A stretch of 64,000 nt of DNA from Streptomyces sp. NBC_00670 (GCF_036226765.1 NZ_CP109017.1:2989501-3053500), one strand, 5' to 3'. Shown: positions 42,998 to 52,511, numbered from the stretch's first letter. Numbers and translations: made by a program. Notes: generated by a model not told the origin, from the sequence alone.

Positions 42998-45577
42998 CTA
43001 CTCCGTCGCGATCGCGTTCAGCACGTTCATCCGGCCCGCGCGGAACGCCGGGACCAGGGCCGCGAAGAGGCCCACGAAGGCCGAGCCGATGAAGACGCCC
43101 GTGATCGTCGGCCACGGGATGTCCAGGACCTTCAGGCCCTCCAGGGCCAGGAGCTGCTGGGCCGTGGCGCCCCAGCCCATGCCCAGGCCCAGGCCGAGCA
43201 GCGCGCCGAAGAGGGCGATCACCACCGACTCCAGGCGGATCATCCGGCGCAGCTGTCGCCGCGAGAGGCCGATCGCCCGCATCAGGCCGATCTCCCGCGT
43301 GCGCTCCACCACCGACAGCGCCAGCGTGTTGACCACGCCGAGGACCGCCACGATGATCGCCAGCGCCAGCAGCCCGTAGATCAGGTTCAGGAGCTGCCCG
43401 ATCTGGTCCTTCAGCTCCTGCTTGTAGTCGGTCTGGTCGCGGACCGTGTACTGCGGGAAGTCGTGCAGCTCCGCCTTGAGCGCCTTGTACGCGGCGTCCT
43501 GCTGCCCGTCCTTCGCCGTGCCGAAGAGCAGCATGTCCAGCGGCATCCGCTTCGCGGGGACGTACTTCTCCACGGTGTCGACGGACGTGTACATCGCGCC
43601 CTTGTCGATCACCACGTCGTCGCTGGTGATGGCGCGCACGGTCAGCCGCGCGGTCGAGCCGTCCTTGAAGGCCACCTTGATCTTCGAGCCGAGGTGGATC
43701 CCGTGGTCCTTGGCGAACTTCTCGTGGACGGACATCGAGTCTGGCTTGTACGCATCGGCGATGTCACCGGCCACCGTCTTGGTGCGCAGGTCCTGCGCGT
43801 ACGTCGGGTCGGCGGCCGTGATGGCGGTGTCCTTGAGGGTCTCGCCGTCGGGCGTGGTGTAGTCCGCGTCGGTCACCCGGTACTCGGTGACCCGCTCCAG
43901 CTCCGGCACCGACTTGACGGCCTTGACCGCCTCGGGCGTGATCCGCTGCCCGCTGTCGGACTGGATGATGAAGTCCGTGCCGACGGTCTTGTCGAGCTGG
44001 TCCGTGGCCGAGGCGACCATCGAGGAGCCGACCACCGACAGGCACGCCACCAGGGCGAGCCCGATCATCAGGGCCGCACCGGTCGCCCCCGTACGGCGCG
44101 GGTTGCGCAGCGCGTTGCGCTCGGCCATCCGGCCGACCGGCCCGAACATCCGCAGCAGCACCGCGCCCAGGACCCGTACCACCCCGCTCGCCAGCAGCGG
44201 ACCGATGACGACGAAGCCGACGAGCGAGAGCACCACGCCGAGCCCCAGCCACAGCGACCCCTCGGTCGCCTTGGCCGCCGCCCCGGCCGCGTACAGCGAC
44301 GCCACGCCGCCACCGGTGAGCAGGAGGCCGAGGACGGCCCGGACGCGTCCGGCGCGGGCGTCCGCCGGGGCCCCGGCGTCGCGCAGCGCGGCCATCGGCG
44401 AGACCTTGCCCGCCCGCCGGGCCGGCAGATACGCGGCGAGGACGGTGACGATGACGCCGAGCGCGATGCCGGCCACCGGCGTGGTCCAGGCGACGGTCAG
44501 GTCGTCGGTGGACAGCTCCATGCCCACCGCGCCCATGACCTTCATCAGCCCGACCGCGATGCCGACGCCCGCCCCGACCCCGAGCACGGAGCCGAACACA
44601 CCCAGCAGCAGCGCCTCGACCAGCACCGACCGGTTGACCTGCTTGCGCGAGGAGCCGATGGCCCGCATCAGCCCGATCTCCCGGGTGCGCTGGGCGACCA
44701 GCATGGAGAACGTGTTGATGATCAGGAAGATCCCGACGAGGAAGGCGACCCCGGCGAAGCCGAGCATCGCGTACTTCATGACGTCCAGGAAGCTGCCGAT
44801 CTCGTTCTGGTTGGCGTCGGAGACCTCCTTGGCGGTCTGCACCTTGTAGCCGGTGCCGAGCGCGCCCGCGACGTTCTTCTTCAGCGCCGCGTCGCTCACC
44901 CCGGCGGCCGCCGTCACGTTGACGGTGGTGTAGACGCCGCTCTCGCCGACCAGCGTCTTCTGCGCGGTCGCGGTGTCGAGGTAGAAGATCGCGGCACCGG
45001 GGTTGGTGACGGTGAACGCGGCGAACCCGGAGATCTTCGCCGGGTGCGTGCCCACCGCGCTGATCACGGAGATCTCGTCGCCGAGCTTGAGGTGGTGCTT
45101 GTCGGCGGTGTCGGCGTCCACCATGATCTGGTCCGCGCCCTTGGGCGCCGCCCCGTCGGTGATCTTCATGGTGCGGGCGTCGTTGCCGTTCCATCCGCCG
45201 ACGATGGTCGGCGCCCCGCTGGTGGGCGACAGGCTGTCCTTGTCGGCGTCGACGACGGTCACCGAGGACGAGAACACCGTGCCCTCGGCCGACTTCACGC
45301 CCTCCGCGCCGCGCACCTTGGCCACCACGGAGGCGGGCAGGACCGGCGGCTTCCCGGTGTCGGAGGTGGTCTCGCCGCTGTCGGAGGCGTCCTTCGGGGA
45401 GACCGTCACGTCGGAGGAGGTCGCGGCGAACAGCTTGTCGAACGTCGTGTTCATCGTGTCGGTGAAGACGAGCGTGCCGCACACGAACGCCACCGACAGC
45501 AGGACCGCCACGGCCGACAGCGCCATGCGTCCCTTGTGCGCGAAGAAGTTGCGCATCGAGGTCTTCAGGACGGTCAT
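42998..45577 (-). CDS. FtsX/MacB-type ABC transporter permease (system 2)
   Basis: 859 residues from an ATG at 45577 that overlaps the ATPase stop by 4 nt (ATGA), so translation is coupled. Same layout as system 1: TM near residue 20 (MALSAVAVLLSVAFVCGTLVF), first FtsX domain with QRTREIGLMRAIGSSRKQV, middle helices (WLGLGVVLSLVGFVVIGPLL), a second extracytoplasmic domain, and ERTREIGLMRAIGLSRRQLR with three final helices. Extracytoplasmic sensing with ATPase-driven export or mechanical signalling is the family role. Substrate unknown. Both permeases share about 40 percent by eye. Confidence 0.93.
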   Translation of the reverse strand: MTVLKTSMRNFFAHKGRMALSAVAVLLSVAFVCGTLVFTDTMNTTFDKLFAATSSDVTVSPKDASDSGETTSDTGKPPVLPASVVAKVRGAEGVKSAEGTVFSSSVTVVDADKDSLSPTSGAPTIVGGWNGNDARTMKITDGAAPKGADQIMVDADTADKHHLKLGDEISVISAVGTHPAKISGFAAFTVTNPGAAIFYLDTATAQKTLVGESGVYTTVNVTAAAGVSDAALKKNVAGALGTGYKVQTAKEVSDANQNEIGSFLDVMKYAMLGFAGVAFLVGIFLIINTFSMLVAQRTREIGLMRAIGSSRKQVNRSVLVEALLLGVFGSVLGVGAGVGIAVGLMKVMGAVGMELSTDDLTVAWTTPVAGIALGVIVTVLAAYLPARRAGKVSPMAALRDAGAPADARAGRVRAVLGLLLTGGGVASLYAAGAAAKATEGSLWLGLGVVLSLVGFVVIGPLLASGVVRVLGAVLLRMFGPVGRMAERNALRNPRRTGATGAALMIGLALVACLSVVGSSMVASATDQLDKTVGTDFIIQSDSGQRITPEAVKAVKSVPELERVTEYRVTDADYTTPDGETLKDTAITAADPTYAQDLRTKTVAGDIADAYKPDSMSVHEKFAKDHGIHLGSKIKVAFKDGSTARLTVRAITSDDVVIDKGAMYTSVDTVEKYVPAKRMPLDMLLFGTAKDGQQDAAYKALKAELHDFPQYTVRDQTDYKQELKDQIGQLLNLIYGLLALAIIVAVLGVVNTLALSVVERTREIGLMRAIGLSRRQLRRMIRLESVVIALFGALLGLGLGMGWGATAQQLLALEGLKVLDIPWPTITGVFIGSAFVGLFAALVPAFRAGRMNVLNAIATE

Positions 45578-46362
45578 GACGTACGTCCCCGGGCGTCGAA
45601 GTCCTTCATGCGGTCCAGGACCTGCTCGGCGGTGGGCTGCCGCATCTCGTCGACGATGCGGCCGTCGGCGAGGTAGAGCACCCGGTCCGCGTACGAGGCG
45701 GCCACCGGGTCGTGCGTGACCATCACGATGGTCTGGCCCAGCTCGTCGACGGAGGTGCGCAGGAAGCCGAGGACCTCCGCGCCGGCCCGGGAGTCGAGGT
45801 TTCCGGTCGGCTCGTCGCCGAAGATGATCTCGGGGCGGGCGGCCAGCGCGCGGGCCACGGCGACGCGCTGCTGCTGGCCGCCGGAGAGCTGGCTGGGACG
45901 GTGCTTGAGCCGCTCGGCGAGGCCCACGGTCTCCACGACCCGGCCCAGCCACTCCTTGTCCGCCCTGCGGCCCGCGATGTCCATGGGCAGCGTGATGTTC
46001 TCCAGCGCGTTCAGCGTCGGCAGCAGGTTGAACGCCTGGAAGATGAACCCGATCCGGTCCCGGCGCAGCTGCGTGAGCTTCTTGTCCTTCAGCCCGGTTA
46101 TCTCGGTCTCGTCCAGGTAGATCTGGCCCTCGGTCACGGTGTCGAGACCGGCGAGGCAGTGCATCAGGGTGGACTTGCCGGACCCCGAGGGGCCCATGAT
46201 CGCGGTGAACTGGCCACGGGCGATGTCCACGTCGACGTGGTCGAGCGCGACGACACGGGTCTCCCCGGAGCCGTAGGCCTTCACGACCTGCCGCGCCCGC
46301 GCGGCAACGGCCGTACGCCCTCCAGTACCCCCGTGCCTGGGAATGGTCACAGCCGATGTCAC
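45574..46362 (-). CDS. ABC transporter ATP-binding protein, LolD/MacB type (system 2)
   Basis: 262 residues. Walker A GPSGSGKST, Q-loop IFQAFNLLP, signature LSGGQQQRVAVARALA, Walker B EIIFGDEPTGNLDSR and VTHDP are intact. The opening MTSAVTIPRHGGTGGRTAVA is less conserved than the body. Very similar to the system 1 ATPase, so the two systems arose by duplication or from a common ancestor, and the ATPases might be exchangeable between permeases. Co-transcribed with the permease at 42998. Confidence 0.94.
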   Translation of the reverse strand: MTSAVTIPRHGGTGGRTAVAARARQVVKAYGSGETRVVALDHVDVDIARGQFTAIMGPSGSGKSTLMHCLAGLDTVTEGQIYLDETEITGLKDKKLTQLRRDRIGFIFQAFNLLPTLNALENITLPMDIAGRRADKEWLGRVVETVGLAERLKHRPSQLSGGQQQRVAVARALAARPEIIFGDEPTGNLDSRAGAEVLGFLRTSVDELGQTIVMVTHDPVAASYADRVLYLADGRIVDEMRQPTAEQVLDRMKDFDARGRTS

Positions 46363-46728
46363 GGTATGTCTCCTATGCAGGTCTATGCGTATACGCGGTG
46401 CCGTGCGGTGCGGTGGTGAGGTGACCGGCGGGCGGTGCGGTGCGCGGCCCGAAGCGGTACGACCATGAGTCTGGCGCCGGCGCCCCCTCGGGCGCGCTGG
46501 TGCCGAGCCCCGTCTTCCCCTGGGGAAAACCCCACCCCCTTGCCTGCGGTCCGTACGACCCCCCGTACGTCCCGCCCGCTCCCCAGCGGCGTAAAGCCAG
46601 CCTAAGGAACGGCGGCGTCCTTCCTCGTCCTCCGCCGGGACGACTGTGCCCCCACCCCTACTACGGAGGATCCCCTAGGGGCCGTCCACCCGTCGGTGGA
46701 GTCACCGCTCCACCCCCCTGGGCTCCGC
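46363..46728. other. 366-nt gap upstream of ABC system 2, no gene seen
   Basis: GC-rich non-coding stretch between the 3' end of the DivIVA-like gene and the system 2 ATPase start. It should hold the system 2 promoter; a minus-strand TAGGCT (complement of 46597-46602) is the best -10-like element but lacks a -35. No repeat family copy or clear terminator. Confidence 0.5.
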
Positions 46729-47610
46729 TCAGCCTCCCCTGAGGGCCAGCAGGCTGGCCCGGACCTGGTCGATCCGGGCCCGTACGTCGTCCCAGCGCTC
46801 CCCGTGCTCCCGCAGCACCCGCTCCGTGTCGCGCGCGATCCGCTCCTCGCGGGCCCTGGCCTCGGCCACCAGTTCCTCCGCCCGCGTGCGCGCCGCCTCC
46901 TCCTCGCGCTCGGCGTCCTCCGCCGCGCGGGCCAGCGCCCGTTCCGCCTCCGCGAGTCCGGCCTCGGCCTCGGCGGTCCGTTCGGCGTACCGCGCGTCCA
47001 GTTCCGCCGTCCGCTCGGCGGCGGCCCGGTCGACCTCGGCGAACCGCTCCGCCCGCTCGCGCTCGCGGTCGTCCAGCAGCGCCTGGGTCCGCTCCCGGGC
47101 CTCCCGCACCGCCGCGAGGGACTCGCCGCGGCCCGCCTTCACCTCGCGGCGGGTGGCGATCCGTACCTCGTCGGCCTCCGCGCGGGCCGCCGCCAGCCGC
47201 CGTCCGGCCTGCTCCTCCGCCTCGGCCAGCACCCCGTCGGCGTACGCCCGCGCGGCCTCGGCGAGGCGCCGGGCCTCCGCCTCTGCCTCGGCGGCCAGCC
47301 GCTCCGCCTCCCGGCGCCCGGACTCCCGTACGGCCTCGGCCTCCTCGCGCACGGACTCGAAGAGCCGTCGCGCGCCCTCGCCGAGGCTCTCGTACGTCTG
47401 CGGGGCGAGGCCGGCCACCGCCTCCCGCAGCGGCGCCAGTTCCTCGTCCATCTCCCGGGCCAGCACGGTCAGCCGCGCCGCCCGCTCCCAGGCGGCGTCG
47501 CGGTCCCGTGAGAGGTCCCCGACGAAGGCGTCGACCCGGTCGGGGCGGTAGCCGCGCCGTACGACGTCGAACTCGTACGGCACCGCCGGCGGACCGCTCA
47601 GGCTGCTCAC
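46729..47610 (-). CDS. DivIVA-like coiled-coil protein (FilP/Scy class)
   Basis: 293 residues from a GTG at 47610 (AGGAG about 7 nt upstream). The N-terminus has the DivIVA-like lipid-binding motif YEFDVVRRGYRPDRVDAFVG; from about 60 to 280 the protein is an almost unbroken Ala/Glu/Arg coiled coil with many ARAEA and EERAR repeats. Streptomyces proteins of this type, often labelled cellulose-binding by old annotation, are cytoskeletal and act at growing tips. No transmembrane segment. Its role in polar growth here is inferred from family. Upstream a 247-nt gap separates it from the SUKH-4 gene. Confidence 0.85.
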   Translation of the reverse strand: MSSLSGPPAVPYEFDVVRRGYRPDRVDAFVGDLSRDRDAAWERAARLTVLAREMDEELAPLREAVAGLAPQTYESLGEGARRLFESVREEAEAVRESGRREAERLAAEAEAEARRLAEAARAYADGVLAEAEEQAGRRLAAARAEADEVRIATRREVKAGRGESLAAVREARERTQALLDDRERERAERFAEVDRAAAERTAELDARYAERTAEAEAGLAEAERALARAAEDAEREEEAARTRAEELVAEARAREERIARDTERVLREHGERWDDVRARIDQVRASLLALRGG

Positions 47611-47774
47611 TGGGGAACTCCTCTCCGCCCGACCCATCTGACAAGATGACGAACGGGAAATCAGAAATGATTCCGCACGTATCTGGCGCATATCTTGGTG
47701 GATCGGACGGAGACGGGGACAACGCGACACTCCGGGGAGAAGGGTCACAAAGGGGCGCGTGGCGGCACGACGAA

Positions 47775-47817
47775 GGGCCGGGTGGGGGCGTACGAGTCGT
47801 ACGCCCCCACCCGGCCC
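47775..47817 (-). terminator. Terminator downstream of the deaminase-SUKH-4 gene
   Basis: A perfect 21-bp stem with a single-base loop (47775-47795 with 47797-47817; core GGGCCGGGTGGGGGCGTACG), directly after the gene stop at 47858. Confidence 0.9.
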
Positions 47818-47857
47818 TGACGCGACGTCAACCGCGTGTGGACGGGGTGCGGTCAGC

Positions 47858-50611
47858 TCACAGCAGGCCGTCCCACATCTGCTCCAGCAGCACCGACCAC
47901 CAGCTCTCCGGCGAGTTCAGCGCCGCCGGGTCCAGCGCGGCGAGCTGCGCCTGGAAGTCGACGGTCCAGCGGCCCGCCTGCTCCTGGTTCAGGCCGTAGC
48001 GCAGCCGCCACATCCGCCCGAGGAGGGCGAGGCAGCGCGCGAACTCGGGCAGTCCCGTGTTGACGAACTGCGGCGGTGCGGACTGCCCGTTCGGGCCCGC
48101 CTCCACCGGTACGGCGACGATGTTCGCCGTGCCGTACTGCACGCAGAGCGCCTTGCCGAAGTCGCTGCCCATCACGAGGTACGAGCCGGCGTCGGCGGCC
48201 GGCCGCACCCCGCGCTCCTGCGCCAGCTCCGCCAGCGTCGGGACGGGGCGGCCCGGCTGGGCCTGCGCCCAGAAGAACGGGCCCATGTCGACCGGCAGCC
48301 CCGCGACGACGAGCGTGTGCGCCACGACCGGCGGGACGCCCTCGCGGGAGACCGCCGTCTGGTCGAAGCGGAAGATGCCGGGGCCGAAGGCCGCGGCCAG
48401 CTCCTGTGCGATGCCCTCCGGGGGAATCGGCGGGGCGGGCGGCACCGGCGGGATCGGCGCCCGCACGGGGGCGGGGCGGGCGGGGCCGTCCGCGACCTGG
48501 TGCAACTCCCCCTGGTGCGCGAGAAGTTGCTGCATACCCTGCTGGCGGGAAGCGTGGTCGGTGCCGTACGGGGCGATGGAGGTGATCCGGGCGTTGGGCC
48601 ACTGCTCGCCGATCATCCGGGCGCAGTAGGCGCCCGGGAGGTGGCAGGACTCCAGCTCCGTGTGCAGCTCCAGCACCTGGTCCGGCGGCACGTTCAGACC
48701 GCGCAGCTCGTGGAAGATCTGCCACTCCGGGTGCGGGGTGCCCGGCGCGGAACGCCGGATGATCTGCTGCTCCGACCCGTCCTGCGCGCGGTAGCGCAGC
48801 ACGGCCTGGTACCCGGGCCCGACGGTGGGCTGCCCGTGCGGGGGGTAACCGTAGGCACCGCCGGGTGCGCCCGGCCCACCGGGCACGGGACCACCGACCG
48901 GCCCGCCGGGCATGCCCGGGGCGCCCGGCGGGGGCGGCACGGCGCCCGGGAGCGGCGGCATGCCGGGCCCGCCGACGGACGGTCCGGCGAGCACGGTCTC
49001 GGCGTGGTGGACGGCACCGGGGGTACCGGGGGTGCCCGGCGCGCCGGGCGGCTGGGGGGCACGGGGGCCGCCGGGGGCGCCGGGAGCGCCGGGAGCGCCG
49101 GGAGCGCCGGGAGCTCCCGGGGCCGCCGGCGGGGGCGGAACCCCGGGGCCGCCGACGGACGGACCGGCGAGCACGGTGGCCGCATGGTGCACACCACCGG
49201 CGGGCGTACCACCCGGCGCCTGCGGCGCACCGGCCCCCGGAACCCCGGGGGCACCCGGCGGCTGCGGGGCGCCGGGACCGGGCTGGGCGCCCGGGGTGCC
49301 CGGAGCGCCGGGCGGGGGCGGAACCCCGGGACCGCCGACGGACGGACCGGCGAGCACGGTGGCGGCGTGGTGCACGCCACCGGCGGGCGTACCACCCGGC
49401 GCCTGCGGCACACCGGCACCGGCCGGGGCACCCGGAGCACCCGGAGCACCCGGCGGAGGTGGTACGCCAGGTCCGGCCGGACCGCCGGAAGCACTCGGCG
49501 CACCAGGACCACCCACGGCGCCAGGGTCACCCGACGCCTGCGGTGCACCAGGACTGCCCGGCCCGCCCGGCCCGCCCGGCGGAGGCGGCGCGCCCGGGCC
49601 GCCGATGGACGGACCGGCGAGCACGGTGGCCGCATGGTGCACACCACCGGCGGGCGTACCACCGGGCGCCTGCGGCGCACCGGCGCCGGGGGCACCAGGC
49701 GGCTGTGCCGCGGCGGGATCGCCCGTCGCGGCGTCGGGGGCGCCCCCGGTGGGGGTCTGCGCGGGGTACCCGTACGACGGCGGGGCCCCCGGGCCCTGCG
49801 GGTCGGTGTCCAGCGCGGGAGCCACCGTCGTCGGCGGGAGGCCGCTGCCGCCCGACATCAGCGCGGTCTTGGCGTCCGCCACCGGCCCCGGCGCGGCGTC
49901 GCCGTCGTCCGCTCCGCTCAGCGGCGGGGCGAACACCGTCGCCGGCAGCGCGACCGAACGGTCGTCGTCCGCGTCGGCGGTGATGTCCGTACCGGTCCAG
50001 GGCGTCGCCCCGGGGGGCGCGCCCGGCAGTTGGCCCTGCGCACCCGAGCCCCGTACGTCACCGGGGACGGGCGCGGGCCACTGCGTGCCCCCACCGGGCG
50101 CCTCCGGCGCATCCGACCCCACGGCACGCCCGGCGCCCGGCGCCCGGGAACCGTCGTCCCCCGGCGGGCCATCCGCCGGAGGCGGGGGTGCCGCCGCGCC
50201 CGCACCCCCCGTCCGATCCCTCCGCTGGTCCGGGATGCCGAGGCGGTCCGCCGCCTCCTGGAGCCACTCCGGCGGGGTCAGCAGGAACGACGTCTGGTTC
50301 AGGTCCATCCGGGCCGGCGGCGCCGCCGGCGTGTCCGCCGGGACCGCGTCCGGCCGGCCGTACTCCTCCTCGTACCGGCGGATCACCTCACCCACCGGCA
50401 GCGACGGCCACAGCGTCGCCTCCCCGCTGTCCCGCGCGAGCACCAGCCGCTGACCGCCCCCGTCCGAACGGGGCCCGTCCGCCCGGTCCTCCGCCCACAC
50501 CACGAACCCGAGCTCGAACTCCCGCACCCGCACCTCACGGTGCTGGTACGCGGGCACGTCGCCGTTGATCCACTCCTCGGCGCGCTCCTGCGCCTGCGCG
50601 TAGGTCACCAT
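47858..50611 (-). CDS. Deaminase-like domain fused to SUKH-4 immunity domain, with Pro/Gly repeat region
   Basis: 917 residues, 9 nt after the upstream WHH gene (same operon). The N-terminal ~110 residues (EEWINGDVPAYQHREVRVRE) end in a YrhB/PI-type helical segment; then a disordered Pro/Gly/Ala region (about 150-590) carries four copies of VHHAxTVLAGPS-GGPG. Next is a nucleic-acid-deaminase-like domain (about 601-705): H650-T-E652 and C656-HLPGAY-C663 resemble the zinc-binding HxE...C-C site. Last is a SUKH-4 domain (about 733-875; PFFWAQAQPGRPVPTLAELA, YLVMGSDFGKALCVQYG). Toxin- and immunity-type domains in one chain; no signal or secretion domain seen. Confidence 0.8.
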   Translation of the reverse strand: MVTYAQAQERAEEWINGDVPAYQHREVRVREFELGFVVWAEDRADGPRSDGGGQRLVLARDSGEATLWPSLPVGEVIRRYEEEYGRPDAVPADTPAAPPARMDLNQTSFLLTPPEWLQEAADRLGIPDQRRDRTGGAGAAAPPPPADGPPGDDGSRAPGAGRAVGSDAPEAPGGGTQWPAPVPGDVRGSGAQGQLPGAPPGATPWTGTDITADADDDRSVALPATVFAPPLSGADDGDAAPGPVADAKTALMSGGSGLPPTTVAPALDTDPQGPGAPPSYGYPAQTPTGGAPDAATGDPAAAQPPGAPGAGAPQAPGGTPAGGVHHAATVLAGPSIGGPGAPPPPGGPGGPGSPGAPQASGDPGAVGGPGAPSASGGPAGPGVPPPPGAPGAPGAPAGAGVPQAPGGTPAGGVHHAATVLAGPSVGGPGVPPPPGAPGTPGAQPGPGAPQPPGAPGVPGAGAPQAPGGTPAGGVHHAATVLAGPSVGGPGVPPPPAAPGAPGAPGAPGAPGAPGGPRAPQPPGAPGTPGTPGAVHHAETVLAGPSVGGPGMPPLPGAVPPPPGAPGMPGGPVGGPVPGGPGAPGGAYGYPPHGQPTVGPGYQAVLRYRAQDGSEQQIIRRSAPGTPHPEWQIFHELRGLNVPPDQVLELHTELESCHLPGAYCARMIGEQWPNARITSIAPYGTDHASRQQGMQQLLAHQGELHQVADGPARPAPVRAPIPPVPPAPPIPPEGIAQELAAAFGPGIFRFDQTAVSREGVPPVVAHTLVVAGLPVDMGPFFWAQAQPGRPVPTLAELAQERGVRPAADAGSYLVMGSDFGKALCVQYGTANIVAVPVEAGPNGQSAPPQFVNTGLPEFARCLALLGRMWRLRYGLNQEQAGRWTVDFQAQLAALDPAALNSPESWWSVLLEQMWDGLL
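48971..49640 (-). repeat. Coding minisatellite in the deaminase-SUKH-4 gene
   Basis: Four copies of a unit around the plus-strand motif GCCGACGGACGG...GAGCACGGT begin near 48971, 49151, 49334 and 49601 (spacing 180, 183 and 267 nt). They encode the VLAGPS-bearing repeats of the linker; all spacings are multiples of 3. Confidence 0.85.
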
Positions 50612-50620
50612 CGTCCGACC

Positions 50621-51643
50621 TCACTCCCCCGCGGAAGACACCGGAACGGCACGCGCGAACCCGCCGTCCACCATCAGATTCGCCACCGTCTCCAACTCCG
50701 GCGGAGAACCCGCCAACCGCCCCAGGAACGCGTCGAAGTCGTCCCCGCACGGCAGCAGCAACCGCTCCACCCGCTCCGCCGGCGACCACGACGGATCCAC
50801 GTCCCGGGCGTCGTCGTACGCGCAGAACCAGACCGAGCCGAGCCGCTCGCCCTTCACCTTCACCGCCAGCAGACCGCCCTGCACGAAGGCCACCCCCAGG
50901 TAGTCCTTGGTCAGATGGTCCCGCAGGCACTTGTTGACGTACACGAGGTCGTTCACCGCCGCCTCGTCCCGCACCGTGAAGAACGGCTGGTCGACCAGCA
51001 GCCCCAGCTCCGCGTCGAGCGCGGTGCCCACCGGCGCGCACCCGCCCGCCGCCTTCAGGAACGAGCGGTAGGCGCCCGGCAGCCGGTACCCCAGGTCCTC
51101 CTCGACCCCCAGCACCTCCTGCTCCGTCACCGCCACCGCCGACTTCGGCAGCCCGAAGTGGGCCGGCCGCGTCTCCTGCAACGGCCGTGTCCCGCGCTTG
51201 TCCTGCTCCACCCGCGCCGTCGCGATCCCGCCGTGGTGCCGCAGCAGCGCCTTCACCTCGACCGGCACCAGCTCCAGCCGGCGGCCGCCCCGCACGTGGT
51301 GCCAGGTCCAGCCGTGCGGCGTCGCCACGTTCGGAACCGTGTCCCACAGCTCGTGCCCCGACGCCGCCAGCGCCGCGTTCGCCGACACGTAGTCCGTCAG
51401 CCGCAGTTCGTCCACGCCGAAACCCTCCGGCGGCTCCGCGATCTCCGCGGCCGCCCGCGCGTACGGCGAGAAGTCGGGATAACCCTGCCCGTCCACCCGC
51501 ACCCCACCGGGGTGCCGCGCGGCCCGGACCGGATCCGGGAACCGCACGACCTGCCCCGCGTAGGCCACGTTCGGCGGCACGGCGTGTCCCCGCACCTGGT
51601 GGCCACCGGGTGAAACCCCCAGCCCGGGCCGACCTGTCGTCAT
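50621..51643 (-). CDS. WHH-type HNH nuclease domain fused to SUKH (SMI1/KNR4) domain
   Basis: 340 residues from an ATG at 51643. The N-terminal half (about 30-145) contains the WHH signature GWTWHHVRGGRRLELVPVEV with W114-H115-H116 and a later LLRHHGGIAT, matching the WHH clade of HNH/Endo VII nucleases found in bacterial toxins. The C-terminal half (about 172-315) is a SUKH fold (VTEQEVLGVEEDLGYRLPGA, YLGVAFVQGGLLAVKVKGER, WFCAYDDARDVDPSWSPA). In toxin systems these are usually separate toxin and immunity proteins; here they share one chain. Co-transcribed with the deaminase-SUKH-4 gene. No export signal. Confidence 0.82.
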   Translation of the reverse strand: MTTGRPGLGVSPGGHQVRGHAVPPNVAYAGQVVRFPDPVRAARHPGGVRVDGQGYPDFSPYARAAAEIAEPPEGFGVDELRLTDYVSANAALAASGHELWDTVPNVATPHGWTWHHVRGGRRLELVPVEVKALLRHHGGIATARVEQDKRGTRPLQETRPAHFGLPKSAVAVTEQEVLGVEEDLGYRLPGAYRSFLKAAGGCAPVGTALDAELGLLVDQPFFTVRDEAAVNDLVYVNKCLRDHLTKDYLGVAFVQGGLLAVKVKGERLGSVWFCAYDDARDVDPSWSPAERVERLLLPCGDDFDAFLGRLAGSPPELETVANLMVDGGFARAVPVSSAGE

Positions 51644-51917
51644 GGCGATAGCCCCCTGCGGCGATCTGTGTGATGCACTGGCTCGTTGTCGCAACAGCCT
51701 ATGCGGTACGACGACACCGGTCACCGGCGCTCCGCCCGGCCCGCCCTCGGGGCGGACGACGCGAATCGAGGAGAAGGCCCCGACCGTGACCAGCCGTCAC
51801 CCCGTCGTGACCCTGCGACGAGACACGGGCGTGTCACACCGCCCCAGCTTCCACAGCGGCCCCACCGTTTGGCAATCTGTGTCCCGTTGGGGGGATGCGA
51901 GGGAGGGGTACACCACC

Positions 51918-52430
51918 ATGAACGCGACACAGACGGAACACCGGACGAACCCGTCCGGAGATCCCCGCATCGGCTGGAGCGCCACCGCGGCACCACAGGC
52001 CCCCGCCCTCCTCCACCGTCGCGACGGCATCCTCCCCACCATCGCCGCCGCCCTCTCCGTCCGCGGCACCACCCTCACCGGCACCGCCGCCCGCGGCGAC
52101 CAGCCGCCCACCCTGCACCCCCTGGTCCAGGACTTCCTCGACACCCTCACCACCGGGCAACGCGACCGGCGCACCGGACGCTGCGCCGAGACGCTCCTCA
52201 TCTCCCGGCACCTCGCCACCGCCGACGCCGCCCGCAGCAAGCGCGCCGCCCGCAAACCCATGACCAACGGCGAGGCCCGCAGAGCCCTCAAGCACGCCAA
52301 GCTCACCGCCCGCCGCATCCGCGAGGACGGCGACCCCCTGCACGGCAGCTTCGCCACCCCCTGCCACGCCTGCACCGCGCTCAGCGCCCACTTCGGCGTC
52401 CGCGTCGTCGACTCCACCCAGCAGGACTGA
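51918..52430 (+). CDS. YwqJ-related deaminase
   Basis: 170 residues from an ATG with GGGAGGGG upstream; a longer frame lacks similarity. Deaminase signatures are CAE in TGRCAETLLISRHL (C89-A-E91) and PCxxC in ATPCHACTALSAHFGV (C149, C152), the zinc-binding pair of the cytidine-deaminase-like fold, with the first ligand as Cys rather than His. The intervening helix KPMTNGEARRALKHAKLT is typical of YwqJ proteins. It is followed 160 nt downstream by a SUKH-3 gene on the same strand, the usual toxin-immunity order. No secretion domain seen. Substrate (nucleic acid or nucleotide) unknown. Confidence 0.82.
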   Translation: MNATQTEHRTNPSGDPRIGWSATAAPQAPALLHRRDGILPTIAAALSVRGTTLTGTAARGDQPPTLHPLVQDFLDTLTTGQRDRRTGRCAETLLISRHLATADAARSKRAARKPMTNGEARRALKHAKLTARRIREDGDPLHGSFATPCHACTALSAHFGVRVVDSTQQD

Positions 52431-52482
52431 CGCCACGCACAGCAAGCACGCCTGCCCGGCGGCAGACCCACCGACACCGCAC

Positions 52483-52511
52483 CACACACGCACGCACACG
52501 CACACGCACAC
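52483..52511. repeat. Imperfect CA/CACG tract between the YwqJ and SUKH-3 genes
   Basis: A 29-nt alternating pyrimidine-purine tract built of CA and CG steps, in the 160-nt gap. Unusual in this GC-rich context; may adopt a left-handed helix or be prone to slippage. Confidence 0.6.

Noticed and set aside
46440..46742. Possible small gene in the gap upstream of ABC system 2
   Set aside because: No ribosome site, Pro/Arg low-complexity product, and it runs into the 3' end of the DivIVA-like gene.
48971..49640. Regularly spaced repeats that could suggest a CRISPR array
   Set aside because: Units are 180-267 nt apart, all multiples of 3, and encode one continuous Pro/Gly-rich linker; no short constant repeat with variable spacers.
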